NCBI RefSeq assembly: GCF_027947535.2
Contig: NZ_JAAGKO020000052.1
Coordinates: 1-62,084 of the forward strand
DNA: 62,084 bases
Origin: Streptantibioticus silvisoli
Lineage (GTDB): Bacteria; Actinomycetota; Actinomycetes; Streptomycetales; Streptomycetaceae
Direction: 5' to 3'
Shown: in pieces, positions 32,900 through 40,950 of the stretch
Layout: each line of letters opens with the position of its first letter
How positions within the stretch are numbered: position 1 is the stretch's first letter
Notes under the pieces: model-generated
Database searches by the model: none
Seen by the model: the letters and a program-made list of their open reading frames with translations, nothing else
Told to the model about the DNA's origin: nothing
Program-made: the position numbers and the translations under genes

Positions 32900-33826
32900 T
32901 CAGCCGCGCGAGGCGAGCCAGGCGTCGTGGGCGGCCTCGGCGACCGCGAGATCCTGCCAGGCCATCCCCACGCCCTTGAAGACGCCGATCCCCTCGGCGG
33001 GCGGCAGCGCGGCCAGGTCGGCCACGGTGACCAGCCGGTCCGCGCGCAGGGCGCCGGCCGCGACCGCCATGACGACGTCGCCGGCCTCACGCAGCGCGGT
33101 CGGCGCGTCCTCCACCACCACGCGGGACGCCCGGGCGAAGACCGCGTCGTCGAGTTCCCTGGCATCGGGTTCGTGCGAGCCGACGGCGGCGACGCAGGCG
33201 TGGCCGGCCAGCAGACGCCCGTCGAAGACCGGTCCCCGCGCCGACGTCGCGCACACCACGATGTCGGCCGACGCGACGTCCTGCGGCGCTCCGACGACCG
33301 CGTTGACGCCCTCGGCGCGCAGCTGGCCGACGAACGCGGCGGTGCGGTCGTGCCGACGCCCGACGACCGAGACCTCGCGGAGCTTGCGGACCGCGGACAC
33401 CGCGTGCACGTGCCCCCACGCCTGCGGTCCGGTGCCGAAGACCACCAGGAGGCCGGCGTCCTCGACCGCCAGCTCCCGTACCGCCAGCGCGGACAGGGCC
33501 GGGGTGCGCAGCGTGGTGAGCGTGGTGCCGTCGACGAACGCGCGGGGGGTGAGGGTGTCGGCGTCGAACAGCACGTAGACGGCCTGGATGCGCGGCAGGC
33601 CCGCCGCCGGGTTGTCGGGCGCGACGGCGGCCAGTTTGACGCCGACGGCGGTCGCGTTGGCGGCCGGCATCAGCAGCAGGTGACCGCCGGCCGCCGGTAC
33701 GGCGGTGCGCGGGGTGTGGTCGCCGACCCCGCGGGCCAGCGCCGACTCCAGGGCGAGGACGGCCGTGTTCCACGACACCAGGGACATCAGGGTCGCGCCG
33801 TCGATGTAGGGCGGGGCCGTCATCAT
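32900..33826 (-). CDS. ornithine cyclodeaminase / mu-crystallin family protein
   Basis: 308 residues from ATG 33826, with AAGGAA upstream; the frame is open farther up but lies antisense to gntR there. Family blocks: GGHLLLMPA, VGVKLAAVAPDNPAAGLPRIQAVYVLFDADTLTPRAFVDGTTLTTLRTPALSALAVRELAVEDAGLLVVFGTGPQAWGHVHAV, DIVVCATSARGPVFDGRLLAGHACVAAVGSHEPDARELDDAVFARA. GTGPQAW is the NAD-binding turn. Members cyclise ornithine to proline or reduce cyclic and linear imino acids. The divergent GntR regulator suggests amino-acid-dependent induction. The exact substrate cannot be told from sequence. Confidence 0.92.
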   Translation of the reverse strand: MMTAPPYIDGATLMSLVSWNTAVLALESALARGVGDHTPRTAVPAAGGHLLLMPAANATAVGVKLAAVAPDNPAAGLPRIQAVYVLFDADTLTPRAFVDGTTLTTLRTPALSALAVRELAVEDAGLLVVFGTGPQAWGHVHAVSAVRKLREVSVVGRRHDRTAAFVGQLRAEGVNAVVGAPQDVASADIVVCATSARGPVFDGRLLAGHACVAAVGSHEPDARELDDAVFARASRVVVEDAPTALREAGDVVMAVAAGALRADRLVTVADLAALPPAEGIGVFKGVGMAWQDLAVAEAAHDAWLASRG

Positions 33827-33876
33827 GGTTCCTTGTCGCAGGCGGGATCGGGAGCCTTGCCCGGCCACCCGCATCA

Positions 33877-33888
33877 GTAATATATTAC
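33877..33888. promoter_or_regulatory. GntR-type operator
   Basis: GTAATATATTAC is a perfect 12-bp palindrome in the 114-bp gap between the divergent OCD-like and GntR genes. It is the only AT-rich block there, and GT-N(n)-AC half-sites suit GntR/FadR regulators. Confidence 0.7.
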
Positions 33889-33940
33889 ATAGCACTGAAA
33901 TCGCACCGGGAGGAACGGTCATGACGGTCGGTCCGGACGC

Positions 33941-34639
33941 ATGAGCGCGACGGTGCGACCGGCGGATCCGGCCGGGGAGTTCGACGTTCCTCCCCTCGGC
34001 GGCGGACGCAACCTGCGCCAGCGCGTCGCCGACGTCCTGCGCGCGGCGGTGATCGCCGACCGGATGCGGCCGGGTCACGTCTACTCCGCCCCCGCCCTGG
34101 CCCAGCGCTTCGGCGTGTCGGCCACCCCGGTGCGCGAGGCGCTGCTCGACCTGTGCAACGAGGGGCTGGTCGAGCCGGTGCGCAACAAGGGGTTCCGGGT
34201 CGTCGAACCGTCCGGCAAGCAGCTCGATGACCTCACCCGGTTGCGGACGCTCATCGAGGTGCCCACCGTCGCAGGCCTCGCCGCCGATGCCCGCGACGCC
34301 ACCCGGGACGCCGTCAACGGGCTCCGCCCGGTCGCGCGTGACCTGGTCCGCGCGGCGCGCGACCGCGACCTCGTGGCCTTCCGCGATCTCGACCGCGCCT
34401 TCCACCTCTCCCTCCTCGCCCTCGCCGGCAATCCCGCGCTCGTCGAGATCGCCGGCAACCTGCGGGCCCGCAGCCGCCGCGCCGGCCTCGACCACGACGG
34501 CCTCATCGCCTCCGCGCAGGAGCACGAGGCCGTACTCGACCACGTCCTGCGCGAAGACCAGGCAGCGGTCGCTGAGTTGATGACCCGTCATATCAGCCGG
34601 CTCCGCGATGTCCGAGCGGGCGGGTCCGGCCACTCCTGA
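33941..34639 (+). CDS. GntR-family regulator, FCD (FadR) type
   Basis: 232 residues. The winged HTH is RQRVADVLRAAVIADRMRPGHVYSAPALAQRFGVSATPVREALLDLCNEGLVEPVRNKGFRVVEP. The FCD ligand domain follows with RLRTLIEVPTVAGLAADA, DLDRAFHLSLLALAGNPALVEI (Asp/His metal ligands) and EHEAVLDHVLREDQAAVAELMTRHI. It is divergent from the ornithine-cyclodeaminase-like gene, which it probably controls along with itself through the palindrome at 33877. Confidence 0.94.
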   Translation: MSATVRPADPAGEFDVPPLGGGRNLRQRVADVLRAAVIADRMRPGHVYSAPALAQRFGVSATPVREALLDLCNEGLVEPVRNKGFRVVEPSGKQLDDLTRLRTLIEVPTVAGLAADARDATRDAVNGLRPVARDLVRAARDRDLVAFRDLDRAFHLSLLALAGNPALVEIAGNLRARSRRAGLDHDGLIASAQEHEAVLDHVLREDQAAVAELMTRHISRLRDVRAGGSGHS

Positions 34640-35205
34640 CCGCGGCGACCGTCACCGGTTCGGCCAACGCCTGCGCGGGGGAGTCGAGTTGGCAGGCCGG
34701 GGTGCCGGGACGCGCGCTCCGTCGAAGAGAAGACGCCGTCGGTGTTCGTGGCGCCTGCCCGTGTCGTAACCCGACCGTCGTGTCGCACCCGGCCGTCCCG
34801 GGCGTCCGGAGAGCGGATCTGCTGCCGGGGGCGCCGTCAACGGATGCCGTGGAGCAGGCGGACGGACACCAGGTCAGGGGGGATGGCGGCCGCCGGGGCA
34901 CGGCGTTTCGCGGTCGCGCCGGCCTGGCGACACGATGGCCGGGCGGCGCGCGGAGGGAACTGTTCCGGGCGGTTCTTTTTCGGTCGGGGGGTTGACGCGA
35001 GACATTGGTCCAGGCCAATTTAGGGGTGAGCGGTCACCGGAGCACGCAGCTCGTGTCCTGCGTCGTGCGGGCCAAGTGCTGGGTGTTCACGGTCGGTCCG
35101 CCCGTCGGCCCCCACGCCGGCGCACCAGACAACCCGTGCCCGAACGGTGTCCTCGACCCCCGTTCCGGCATGGGTTTCCCATACCCCCACAGCTGGAGTA
35201 CGCCC
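34640..35205. other. upstream region of the chitinase gene
   Basis: No gene is recognised in 34640-34985. From 34990 it holds the chitinase promoter region: a TTGACG that could be a -35, overlapped by the DasR-like site at 35004. Confidence 0.5.
35004..35019. promoter_or_regulatory. DasR-responsive-element-like site upstream of the chitinase
   Basis: ATTGGTCCAGGCCAAT matches the shape of the Streptomyces dre (ACTGGTCTAGACCAGT-like) at about 12 of 16 positions and is roughly palindromic. It lies 186 bp upstream of the chitinase start. DasR represses chitinolytic genes until N-acetylglucosamine metabolites accumulate. Confidence 0.55.
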
Positions 35206-36249
35206 ATGCCCGAACGCTCCATCGGTTCCCGGTCCCAGCGTCGCGCCCGGCGCCGGACGGTCCGTACCGCCACCGCCATCGCTGCGGCCGTACTCGCCGC
35301 CGGGTCCGCCCTGCTCTCCACCGGGACCACGACCGCGCAGGCGGCCGGCGGATTCGGGACCTTCGCCCCGTACGTCGACCTCTCGCTCTACCCGCAGTAC
35401 GACCTGGCCTCCAGCGCCGCGACCGAGGGCACCAAGTACTTCAACCTCGCGTTCATCACCGACGGTGGCTCGTGTACGCCGAAGTGGGCCGGCGTCACCG
35501 ACCTCACCGACTCGGCCACCGTCGCCGACATCGCGGCACTGCGCTCGGCGGGCGGTGACGTGCGGGTGTCGTTCGGCGGCGCCAGCGGCAACGAACTGGC
35601 CGCGGGCTGCAGTTCGGCAGCCGACCTGGCCGCCGCCTACCAGAAGGTGATCGACCAGTACTCCCTGACCTACATCGACTTCGACGTGGAGGGCGGGGCG
35701 CTCACCGACACCGCGTCGGTCGACCGCCGCAACCAGGCGATCGCCATCCTGGAGCAGAACAACCCCTCACTCCAGGTCTCCTACACGCTGCCGGTGCTCC
35801 CCACCGGTCTGACTTCGGACGGCGTCAACGTCCTGGCCAGCGCCAAGACCAACAACGCCACCATCGCCGCGGTCAACGTCATGGCGATGGACTACGGGTC
35901 CTCCTTCCCGGCGGACATGGCGCAGAACGCCATCGACGCGGCCACCGCGACCCAGGGCCAGGTCAAGTCGGTGTGGACCGACCTCACCGACGACCAGGCC
36001 TGGTCGAAGATCGCGGTCACGCCGATGATCGGCGTCAACGACGACAGCGCCGAGACGTTCACCGTGGCCAACGCCTCGACCCTGGTGTCCTTCGCCCAGA
36101 GCAAGCACCTGGCCTGGCTGTCGTTCTGGTCCGCCACCCGTGACCAGCCGTGCCCCGGCGGCGCGCAGGACTCCGCGTCGGCCACCTGCTCGTCGATAGA
36201 CCAGACCGCCGGTGACTTCGGCAAGGCGATGAGCGCCTACACCGGCTGA
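35206..36249 (+). CDS. secreted GH18 chitinase
   Basis: 347 residues from ATG 35206 with GGAG upstream. Residues 1-46 form a Tat/Sec-like signal peptide (RSQRRARRRTVRTATAIAAAVLAAGSALLSTGTTTAQA). The catalytic barrel follows: FAPYVDLSLYPQYDLASSAATEGTKYFNLAFITDGG, VRVSFGGASGNELAAGC, YIDFDVEGG (the DxDxE motif, with the Glu as acid) and VMAMDYG. Compact single-domain GH18 enzymes like this resemble the Streptomyces ChiA/ChiD-type and chitinase-like endo-acting group. No carbohydrate-binding module is present. It would hydrolyse chitin outside the cell. Confidence 0.94.
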   Translation: MPERSIGSRSQRRARRRTVRTATAIAAAVLAAGSALLSTGTTTAQAAGGFGTFAPYVDLSLYPQYDLASSAATEGTKYFNLAFITDGGSCTPKWAGVTDLTDSATVADIAALRSAGGDVRVSFGGASGNELAAGCSSAADLAAAYQKVIDQYSLTYIDFDVEGGALTDTASVDRRNQAIAILEQNNPSLQVSYTLPVLPTGLTSDGVNVLASAKTNNATIAAVNVMAMDYGSSFPADMAQNAIDAATATQGQVKSVWTDLTDDQAWSKIAVTPMIGVNDDSAETFTVANASTLVSFAQSKHLAWLSFWSATRDQPCPGGAQDSASATCSSIDQTAGDFGKAMSAYTG

Positions 36250-36263
36250 CCACCACGCCGACA

Positions 36264-36315
36264 GCCGGCGGGTCGAGGGACGTTGCCAGTGCGCGACGCC
36301 CCTCGACCCGCCGGC
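36264..36315. terminator. hairpin terminator after the chitinase
   Basis: GCCGGCGGGTCGAGGG and its perfect complement CCCTCGACCCGCCGGC form a 16-bp stem with a 20-base loop, 15 bp after the chitinase stop and before the convergent secreted-protein gene. Confidence 0.85.
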
Positions 36316-36352
36316 GGCGTTCGTCAGCCGCCGGGCCCGTTCCCGTCCTCGC

Positions 36353-37138
36353 TCATCGGACCTGGCGGGTCCTGACGCCGTCGGCCTCGAAGTCGTAGAC
36401 CGTCCGGTTGACCCGCAGACCGTCGACAGCGCCGACCCACACGAAGTCAGGGCCCTTGCCCACCGCGACGGAGTAGATGGTCGGTGCCGGCCCTCCGTCG
36501 TTGAGCGCGGCCTTCACCTGCTGGAAGGTGCACGGGGTGTTCTGGTTGCAGCCGGTCACCAGGCCCGCGTTGCCCGTGAGGAACCAGGTGCCGGTCGTGG
36601 TGGCGTCGAGGTACGGACTCCAGCGGTCCGTCACCGGGGACGCGTCCGGGACCCACACCATCGTGGTGTAGTGGTTGGTCGGGTTGGCGGTGAGGTTCGG
36701 CTCGATCTCGAACCTGATGCTCGGCAGGTTCCGCGCGCCGGCCGCGCCACCGCCGCCGTAGGCGATGTTCTCACTGGTCTGGAAGACGTGGAACCCGACC
36801 TGGTTCAGGCCCAGGACCGGGTCGCCGTAGAAGTCGACCTCGTTGCCGAAGTCGACCTTCTCGCTGGGCGGATTCAGCGTGGTGGAGTGGTCGGCCACCT
36901 CGATGCCGAGGCTGCCCTGCCCGTAGGGCGGCCTGGCCGAGGGCCCCTGCACGCCGAACGAGCCGAACGGGCCGTTGCGCAGCGCGGCGACCGGGGAGCC
37001 GACGGTGTTGCGGGTGATCACGCCCCAGTGGTCCGGCCGCGTTCGGTTCCCGCCCCCGTGGGCGGAGGCCGATCCTGGAACGGCCGAGATGACGATCGCG
37101 GCCAGCGCGGTGGCCGCGATCGCCATTTTCTTGCTCAT
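36353..37138 (-). CDS. secreted protein of unknown function
   Basis: 261 residues from ATG 37138. MSKKMAIAATALAAIVISAVPGSASA is a typical Sec signal peptide. The mature protein (NRTRPDHWGVITRNTVGSPVAALRNGPFGSF..., YGQGSLGIEVADHSTTLNPPSEKVDFGNEVDFYGDPVLGLNQVGFHVFQTSENI..., ATTTGTWFLTGNAGLVTGCNQNTPCTFQQVKAAL...TIYSVAVGKGPDFVWVGAVDGLRVN) reads like a secreted beta-sandwich, possibly concanavalin-like, with one Cys pair. I do not recognise a named family. It is convergent with the chitinase and may be co-expressed extracellularly. Confidence 0.8.
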   Translation of the reverse strand: MSKKMAIAATALAAIVISAVPGSASAHGGGNRTRPDHWGVITRNTVGSPVAALRNGPFGSFGVQGPSARPPYGQGSLGIEVADHSTTLNPPSEKVDFGNEVDFYGDPVLGLNQVGFHVFQTSENIAYGGGGAAGARNLPSIRFEIEPNLTANPTNHYTTMVWVPDASPVTDRWSPYLDATTTGTWFLTGNAGLVTGCNQNTPCTFQQVKAALNDGGPAPTIYSVAVGKGPDFVWVGAVDGLRVNRTVYDFEADGVRTRQVR

Positions 37139-37424
37139 GCCGAGGCGAGAGTGCACCCTCAGTCCTTCCTGGTCGTCGAAGGGCCGGAAAAGCGCCGGAG
37201 CCGGGCCGGCGCCGCCCACGTCAACGTAATCCGCGCCGTGCCGCGCACAGCGGCGGCATGCGCGTCCCGCGTCGTCATTGACCCCTCCGGCTCAGTGGGC
37301 CTCCCGGCCCGGCACGACCACGCCCGGGCCGCCCGGGCCAGCCGCGCAGCGGCGGCGGCGCGACCGGGTATCGGCGAGGGCGCAGCCCGTACCGCCAGCG
37401 GTGCGACCGCGCTCGCCGGCCGAA

Positions 37425-37468
37425 GCACCACACCCCGAGGGTCCCGATGCCCTTCGGGGTGCGGTGTG
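37425..37468 (-). terminator. terminator downstream of helR
   Basis: CACCACACCCCGAGGG and CCCTTCGGGGTGCGGTG form a 16-bp hairpin with two internal mismatches about 35 bp past the helR stop. The rest of 37139-37499 holds no gene. Confidence 0.65.
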
Positions 37469-37499
37469 CGTCCGTTGCCGATCCGCCCCCGGCGTCCGG

Positions 37500-39875
37500 T
37501 CAGCGGGGGTCCAGGCCCGCCAGCATCTCCGGCAGGTCCCGGCTGTGGATGACCCCGAGGCTCTTCGTCGCGCGGGTGAGCGCGACATAGAGGTCGTTCA
37601 CGCCGCGAACGTGTGCGGCGATCAACTCCGTGGGCTCCACGACGAGGACCGCGTCGAACTCCAGCCCCTTGGCCTGGGCCGCCGTCATCAGGACGACCGG
37701 TGACTCCAGTGCTGACGGATCATCAGTGGCGGTGACGCCGTCCAACTCGGCCAGCCCGTCGAGCAGTTCGACCGGCCAACCCGGGGCGTGGATGATCGCC
37801 ATCCTTCTGCCGTCCAGTGCGGCGATCTCCTTCCGCACGGCGGCGCGCAGCGCCGGGCCCCGGTCGTCCTCGGGAATCCGCAGGCTCCACGGGCGGATTC
37901 CGCCGTCCCGCACCGCGCTGGGGGCGGTCAGGGCCGGGTCGACCGCCCGCAGGACACCCTCGGTGATCCGCATGATCTCCGCCGGCGTCCGGTAGTTGAT
38001 GGTGAGTTCCACCGTGCGCCAGCGTCCGGCCGTGTACTCGTCGAGCGCCTCGCTCCAGGAACTCAGCCCGGCCGGCGCGCCGGTCTGCGCCAGGTCGCCC
38101 ACGATCGTCATGGAACGGCCGGGGCAGCGCCGGGTCAGCAACCGCCACGCCATGGGGGACAACTCCTGCGCCTCGTCCACGATCACGTGCCCGAAGCCCC
38201 AGGTCCGGTCCTCCAGCGCGCGCTCGGCCAGCGGGCGCAGCGCCTCCTCACCGCGGTACTGGCTCACCAGCGTCTCCGCGTCGACCAGCCCGTCGCCGAA
38301 GTCCTCCAGAACGACCTTCGCGAACTCCAACTCCTCAGCTTCGGCGGCCACTTCGGCCTGGCGGGACGTGGTGCTGCCGGGCAGCGGGCCGAGCAGTTCC
38401 GCGGCCTCGTCGAGCAGCGGAACGTCCGCGGTGGTCCAGGGCACGCCCTCCCCGTCGGGGCCCGGGCCCTCGCGCAGGAGTGCGGCGCGTTCGGCCTCGG
38501 AGAAGTCCGGCATGGCTCCCGCCAGCAGTTCCGGGGAGCCGAACAGGGCGGTGAGCAACTGCTCCGGGCTCAGCAGCGGCCACAACTTCTCGGCCAGCGC
38601 CTGGAATTCGGGCTCGCCGACGAGCCGGTCGGCGAGGTTCGCCACGTCGTCCAGGTCCATCTTCCCGCCCTGGTCCCTGGCGATCCGCAGGGCCAGCTCC
38701 GAGGAGAGCCGCTCGACCAGGTCGGGCCGTGCCGCGTTGTGGGGTTCGCGGGACCTGTGCGCGGCGGCGTGGGCGCGCTCGCACAGGGCCCTGCTGATCT
38801 CCAGCTCCTCCTCGTGGGGCGATGTCCTGCCGACGGTGATGGTCCATGACGTCTCCGGCAACTGCCGCAGGCCGTCCAGCGCGGCGCCGAGTACCCGCGC
38901 CATCCGGGCGTCGCCCTTGACGGCCGCCGCCTCGGGCGTCTCCGTGTCGGTCCCGGTCACGCCCGGGTAGAGCGCGCCGATGCTGCTCAGCACGACCTCG
39001 CTCTCACCGAGCGCCGGCAGCACCTGGTCGATGTAGCGCAGGAACGTCGCGTTCGGCCCGATGACCAGCACACCGCGCTTGGCCAGCCGGTCGCGGTGGG
39101 TGTAGAGCAGGTACGCGGCGCGGTGCAGGGCCACCACGGTCTTGCCGGTCCCCGGACCGCCCTGCACGACCAGCACGCCGCCGAGCGCGGAGCGGATGAC
39201 CCGGTCCTGCTCGGCCTGGATGGTGGAGACGATGTCGCCCATCCGCCCGGTCCTGGCCGCCGTCAGCGAGGCGAGCAGGGCGGTCTCCCCGCTCAGCTCG
39301 GAGCCGCCCCGGCCCTCCAGGGCACTCACCCCGAAGGCGTCGTCGTCGAAGTCGACGATGGTCCGGCCCTTGCTCCGCAGGTGCCGTCGTCCCGTCACAC
39401 CGCCGGGCACGGTGGGCGTCGCCCGGTAGAACGGCTCCGCGGCCGACGCCCGCCAGTCGGTGAGGACCGGCTCGTGGTCCTCGTCCGCCAGGGCGATCCG
39501 GCCGATGTAGCGCCGCTCGCCGTCGGCGCTCTCGATCCGGCCGAAGCAGAGCCCGTACTCGGCGGCGTGCAGTTCCGACAGCCGGCGGACGTGGTGGATC
39601 TCCAGCGTGTCGCGCTCCATGCGGGACTGGAACGTTCCACCCCTGTCGTGCAGGTGGATCTCGCGCAGCAGCGCCGTCGCGAGTTCGCGCTGGGTTTCGA
39701 GGTGGTCGTACAGCTCGGTGACGTACTCGTTCTCGGCCCGCAACTCCCGGGTCCGCCAGTTGTCGGAGGGCCGAGTACCGCCGGCGTCCAGGTTCGTCCC
39801 GTTTCCGGATCCGGCATCGACAGCTGAATGGGGTTCGGATGAGGACGATGACGGAGGGACCAAGGCTAGCTCCAT
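37500..39875 (-). CDS. helR: HelR: HelD-like RNA polymerase recycling ATPase (rifamycin tolerance)
   Basis: 791 residues from ATG 39875. An N-terminal coiled coil (about 45-100) is followed by a UvrD/HelD-type helicase core. Walker A is VVQGGPGTGKTVVALHRAAYLLY (239-246). Later come HVIVDEAQELSPMAWRLLTRR (Walker B), GDLAQTGA, TINYRTPAEIM, and AAQAKGLEFDAVLVVEP with ALTRATKSLGVIHSRDLPEML at the end. This architecture is the actinobacterial HelR subgroup, which removes stalled or rifampicin-blocked RNA polymerase from DNA. A remnant of a rifamycin-glycosyltransferase-like gene and an RAE-type palindrome lie upstream on the same strand, supporting rifamycin-dependent control. Confidence 0.92.
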   Translation of the reverse strand: MELALVPPSSSSSEPHSAVDAGSGNGTNLDAGGTRPSDNWRTRELRAENEYVTELYDHLETQRELATALLREIHLHDRGGTFQSRMERDTLEIHHVRRLSELHAAEYGLCFGRIESADGERRYIGRIALADEDHEPVLTDWRASAAEPFYRATPTVPGGVTGRRHLRSKGRTIVDFDDDAFGVSALEGRGGSELSGETALLASLTAARTGRMGDIVSTIQAEQDRVIRSALGGVLVVQGGPGTGKTVVALHRAAYLLYTHRDRLAKRGVLVIGPNATFLRYIDQVLPALGESEVVLSSIGALYPGVTGTDTETPEAAAVKGDARMARVLGAALDGLRQLPETSWTITVGRTSPHEEELEISRALCERAHAAAHRSREPHNAARPDLVERLSSELALRIARDQGGKMDLDDVANLADRLVGEPEFQALAEKLWPLLSPEQLLTALFGSPELLAGAMPDFSEAERAALLREGPGPDGEGVPWTTADVPLLDEAAELLGPLPGSTTSRQAEVAAEAEELEFAKVVLEDFGDGLVDAETLVSQYRGEEALRPLAERALEDRTWGFGHVIVDEAQELSPMAWRLLTRRCPGRSMTIVGDLAQTGAPAGLSSWSEALDEYTAGRWRTVELTINYRTPAEIMRITEGVLRAVDPALTAPSAVRDGGIRPWSLRIPEDDRGPALRAAVRKEIAALDGRRMAIIHAPGWPVELLDGLAELDGVTATDDPSALESPVVLMTAAQAKGLEFDAVLVVEPTELIAAHVRGVNDLYVALTRATKSLGVIHSRDLPEMLAGLDPR

Positions 39876-40479
39876 TGACTCAGGACTCACAAACGATCGA
39901 GCAATTCGAGGCGGCGGTGGAAAGGCCGCCATTCACAGCACACAACGGAACGGGGGACTGCACATAACGGAACGGGGGAACAGCACACAGCGGCACGGGG
40001 GACCGGGGCCCGCGCGGGTGGCGGGCCCGGCGGGGTGGGAACTCCTCACAGCATGATCGTAGAAGCCGGCGCTGTCGCTCCGCCGGTGAGGGCGGCACCG
40101 GTCGGCCGCCGCGGAACGCCTCCGAGTATGCCGGTATCCCCGAGCACGCCGGGCCGGCGGCGCGGCCCGGCCCGGCGCCGGGGGCCGTCCCCCGCTGCAC
40201 GCTCCCACGGCGTTCACGCGGATACTTCACGGTCCGACGGGGCCCACGCGGACTTGGGCACCCCTCGCTGACCGGCCGCGTCGCGCAATCGTGCCGGTGT
40301 CCGGTCGCGCCGCGAACTCTTTCGGCAGCGGGCGAACGTCGGGCTTGATCCACGCGTCGGCCCGGATGCGTCGGCCCGGATGCGCCGGCGGTGGGTGGCA
40401 CGGCGACGGTGGAGTGAGCCGGCGGCGCGCACCCGTACCCCCGCACCCCCGGGCCCTCGCCTCGGCACCCCAACACCCC
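39876..40479. other. region between helR and the glycosyltransferase remnant
   Basis: About 0.6 kb with no intact gene. It carries a three-copy tandem repeat (39938-40006). Minus-strand frames here contain no recognisable glycosyltransferase blocks, so the middle and end of the ancestral gene seem lost or scrambled. Confidence 0.5.
39938..40006. repeat. three tandem copies of a 22-23-bp unit upstream of helR
   Basis: Units resembling GCACACAACGGAACGGGGGAC recur three times (second copy CACATAACGG..., third CACACAGCGGCACGG...). They lie 60-130 bp before the helR start, within its likely leader or promoter region. Confidence 0.7.
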
Positions 40480-40566
40480 CGCACCGAGCGACCGCGACCG
40501 CGCCGCGAGTCCCGTCAGCGGTTCGACGTCCCCACGCGATCCGTACGTCGACAACAACACCCGCAT
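40480..40566 (-). pseudogene. rgt: 5' remnant of a rifamycin-type glycosyltransferase gene
   Basis: ATG at 40566 opens MRVLLSTYGSRGDVEPLTGLAARSRSLGAGV, the conserved N-terminus of GT1 glycosyltransferases such as Rgt (MRVLLSTYGSRGDVEPL). After about 29 codons the resemblance ends in low-complexity sequence. An RAE-like palindrome lies 57 bp upstream and helR downstream. rgt genes inactivate rifamycins by glycosylation and are often preceded by this element. Assignment to rgt rather than another GT1 gene rests on this context. Confidence 0.6.
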
Positions 40567-40623
40567 GCCGTGACTCTCATTTCCGCGATTTCTGGCCTGG
40601 CCCGGAGATTCTGCGGCATGACC

Positions 40624-40643
40624 GGGGCCTTGCCGCAAGCCCC
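40624..40643 (-). promoter_or_regulatory. rifamycin-associated element (RAE)-like palindrome
   Basis: Minus strand GGGGCTTGCGGCAAGGCCCC, an inverted repeat of the TTGC/GCAA type described upstream of rifamycin-resistance genes (rgt, rph, rox, arr, helR) in actinomycetes. The match to the family pattern is by eye. It sits 57 bp before the rgt-like start, suitably placed for a promoter element. Confidence 0.75.
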
Positions 40644-40950
40644 CCTGTGCGATATAAATTGAGAATGGAGAGGAACAGATATTCTCCTCCCCATTCCTCT
40701 CTCTATCGCTTCGTCGGCTCTTCGGCGAGCTCCGCGGCAAGTTTTTCGGCGAGGCCGGCGTGAGGTTCGGCGGCCGGAGTTCGTGGAAGCGCTGCGGCAC
40801 GTATCGCCACGCGTCGTACCAGAACATGCCGGGCCGCACCGGCCCCCGATACAACGAAACGCGTCGCACCGCACCGCCCCCGTCGAACCGGAACGCACCG
40901 CACCGGTCCTGCAGCCGCCGTCGACGTCACCGCGTCGGTACGTCGCCGCG

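Noticed and set aside
32900-34633. 577-codon minus-strand frame joining the OCD-like gene to upstream sequence
   Set aside because: The first 269 codons are antisense to gntR. The ATG at 33826 with a ribosome-binding site gives the normal family length.
39880-40869. Possible 329-residue glycosyltransferase
   Set aside because: Only about 29 residues after the ATG at 40566 fit a glycosyltransferase. The rest is low-complexity and lacks the acceptor, UDP-binding and C-terminal motifs, so it is called a remnant.
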